Shown here piece by piece: positions 62,975 to 64,000 of a DNA stretch of 64,000 nt (positions are counted from its first letter, which is position 1; every line of letters begins with the position of its first letter). Source of the stretch: CAXGTL01 sp964645705 (GTDB lineage Archaea > Nanobdellota > Nanobdellia > Woesearchaeales > CAXGTL01); the NCBI GenBank assembly GCA_964645705.1, contig CAZYAB010000001.1, positions 211,015-275,014 of the forward strand. Direction: 5' to 3'. The notes under the pieces are model-generated. The model did not search any database. It saw nothing but the letters and a program-made list of their open reading frames with translations, and was not told the origin of the DNA. The translations under genes were made by a program, and so were the position numbers.

Positions 62975-64000
62975 TTATTTAATCACTTCACCAGCTTCTT
63001 CAAACTTCAAACCACAACAAAGCAAGTGATGCAAAGTATCAATCAGTTTGTCAACCTTTACCCTGATCTGTTTAGTACTATCCCTCTCCCTGATAGTCAC
63101 TGACTGATCTTTCTCAATATCAAAATCAATTGTAACACAATAAGGAATACCAATTTCATCAGCACGTGCATACCGTCTACCAATACTACCACTTTTATCA
63201 AACTGGCAAACAGTGAATTTTTTTAGATCATTAAATATGCCTTTAGCAACATTTTCTAACTTATTAGTCAAAGGAAACACACCAATCTTAACAGGAGCTA
63301 AATCAGGCGGAAGTTTTAAAACAATATTACCCCTTTCTTTATCATAATTATAAGAATCAACAATTACAGCTAAAAATACCCTGTCCATTCCAAACGTAGG
63401 CTCAATTACTCTAGGAATCACTTTTTTACCACTTTTGTCATCAAATATTTCTAGATTTTGTCTGCTTTCTTTTACATGCTGATTAAGATCATACTGACCA
63501 CGATTTGCAATCCCTGCAACTTCTTGAGAACCAAATGGATAATCATAATCAATGTCAAATGTAGCAGATGAATAATGTGATAATTCAGATTTCTTATGCT
63601 CTCTCATCTTGATCTTACTCATATTTAGACCAAGTTTGTGAAACCAGAGCAATTGTTCAGCTAACCAATAAGCATGCCACTCTCCTAATTTACCATCTTT
63701 CAACATCTTAGAAATTGTATATTTTTTCATGTCTGTTCTTTTATCTTCTTGTGTTTCTGCGTCAAGCAGATCAACTTCTATATCAAGATGTTCTTTATCA
63801 AGCAAATCACATTTTGTTTGTTCAGGATGTATAAAAAACTCAAGTTCGCCTATTGTAAACTCTCTATCTCTGAATATAAAATCTCTAGGAGAAATCTCAT
63901 TTCTAAAACATTTACCAATCTGTGCAATACCAAATGGTAATTTAACTCTGCATGTATCAGTAATCAATTTAAAATTCATAAACATTGATTGAGCAGTTTC
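62975..64000 (-). CDS. glyS: glycyl-tRNA synthetase (3' part, continues past the window)
   Basis: 342 codons of a class II glycyl-tRNA synthetase of the archaeal/eukaryotic alpha2 type; the frame is open to the last base and the codons before the first Met read ETAQS, the core sequence expected in mid-protein. Motif 2 (GIAQIGKCFRNEISPRD), FTIGELEFFIHPEQ, and motif 3 (PRVIEPTFGMDRVFLAVI) are visible, followed by the anticodon-binding domain (VKIGVFPLTNK, DEIGIPYCVTIDFD, VTIRERDSTKQ). It charges tRNA-Gly in the cytoplasm. The N-terminal third lies outside the window. It precedes the DUF1704-like gene by 9 bp. Confidence 0.93.
   Translation of the reverse strand, partial: ETAQSMFMNFKLITDTCRVKLPFGIAQIGKCFRNEISPRDFIFRDREFTIGELEFFIHPEQTKCDLLDKEHLDIEVDLLDAETQEDKRTDMKKYTISKMLKDGKLGEWHAYWLAEQLLWFHKLGLNMSKIKMREHKKSELSHYSSATFDIDYDYPFGSQEVAGIANRGQYDLNQHVKESRQNLEIFDDKSGKKVIPRVIEPTFGMDRVFLAVIVDSYNYDKERGNIVLKLPPDLAPVKIGVFPLTNKLENVAKGIFNDLKKFTVCQFDKSGSIGRRYARADEIGIPYCVTIDFDIEKDQSVTIRERDSTKQIRVKVDKLIDTLHHLLCCGLKFEEAGEVIK

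Overview
The window is AT-rich archaeal DNA, most likely from a DPANN archaeon of the Woesearchaeota/Pacearchaeota type (inferred from gene content, not from a marker-gene tree). Archaeal markers are deoxyhypusine synthase, HerA and Mre11, a translin-family protein, an archaeal-type secretion ATPase with its membrane platform, intron-bearing tRNA genes, and TATA boxes about 27 nt upstream of start codons. Two genes look bacterial in type: aspartyl-tRNA synthetase and tRNA-guanine transglycosylase. First genes of transcription units mostly look leaderless, whereas internal genes use GGTGA/GGAGGT Shine-Dalgarno sequences.

Layout. 1-5.8 kb: the end of a Cys-rich surface protein with a PGF-pre-PGF-like domain and a membrane anchor, a coiled-coil protein, and a Memo-family protein. 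5.8-7.4 kb: an HTH/PIN pair resembling toxin-antitoxin modules and a small ribbon-helix-helix protein. 7.5-10.4 kb: herA and mre11, for DNA end processing. 10.4-35.1 kb: a probable three-gene unit (small ribbon-helix-helix regulator, a 7,338-residue surface protein, an 800-residue polytopic membrane protein with a CPBP protease domain). This is the centrepiece of the window. The giant protein carries five copies of a ~870-residue module (beta-helix, sandwich, seven-bladed FG-GAP propeller, FN3-like domain), tandem Ig-like repeats, and a C-terminal region in which membrane hairpins alternate with extremely basic segments.

35.3-43.5 kb: asparaginyl-tRNA synthetase, tRNA-guanine transglycosylase, deoxyhypusine synthase, a nucleotidyltransferase, thioredoxin reductase, a glutamate-type dehydrogenase and a flavin oxidoreductase. 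43.5-46.6 kb: a redox/metal cluster (glutaredoxin, membrane-anchored winged-helix regulator, Cys-rich metal-binding-like membrane protein, permease, small membrane protein). 46.7 kb: a tRNA-Asn gene that appears to have two introns. 46.8-53.5 kb: aspartyl-tRNA synthetase, an amino acid permease, a translin-like pair, a P-loop kinase-like protein, a methyltransferase and small proteins. 53.6-61.3 kb: a type IV pilus/type II secretion-like locus with three paralogous membrane proteins, a coiled-coil protein, the ATPase and the platform protein. 61.3 kb: a tRNA-Phe gene that also appears to have two introns. 61.4-64 kb: an OB-fold protein, a DUF1704-type metallopeptidase and the 3' part of glycyl-tRNA synthetase, which runs off the window.

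The strongest leads are the giant protein with its basic hairpin array and flanking genes, and the two tRNA genes with introns in the D-loop, variable loop and T-loop. No gene-free stretch exceeds about 220 bases. No CRISPR array, transposase or rRNA was seen.
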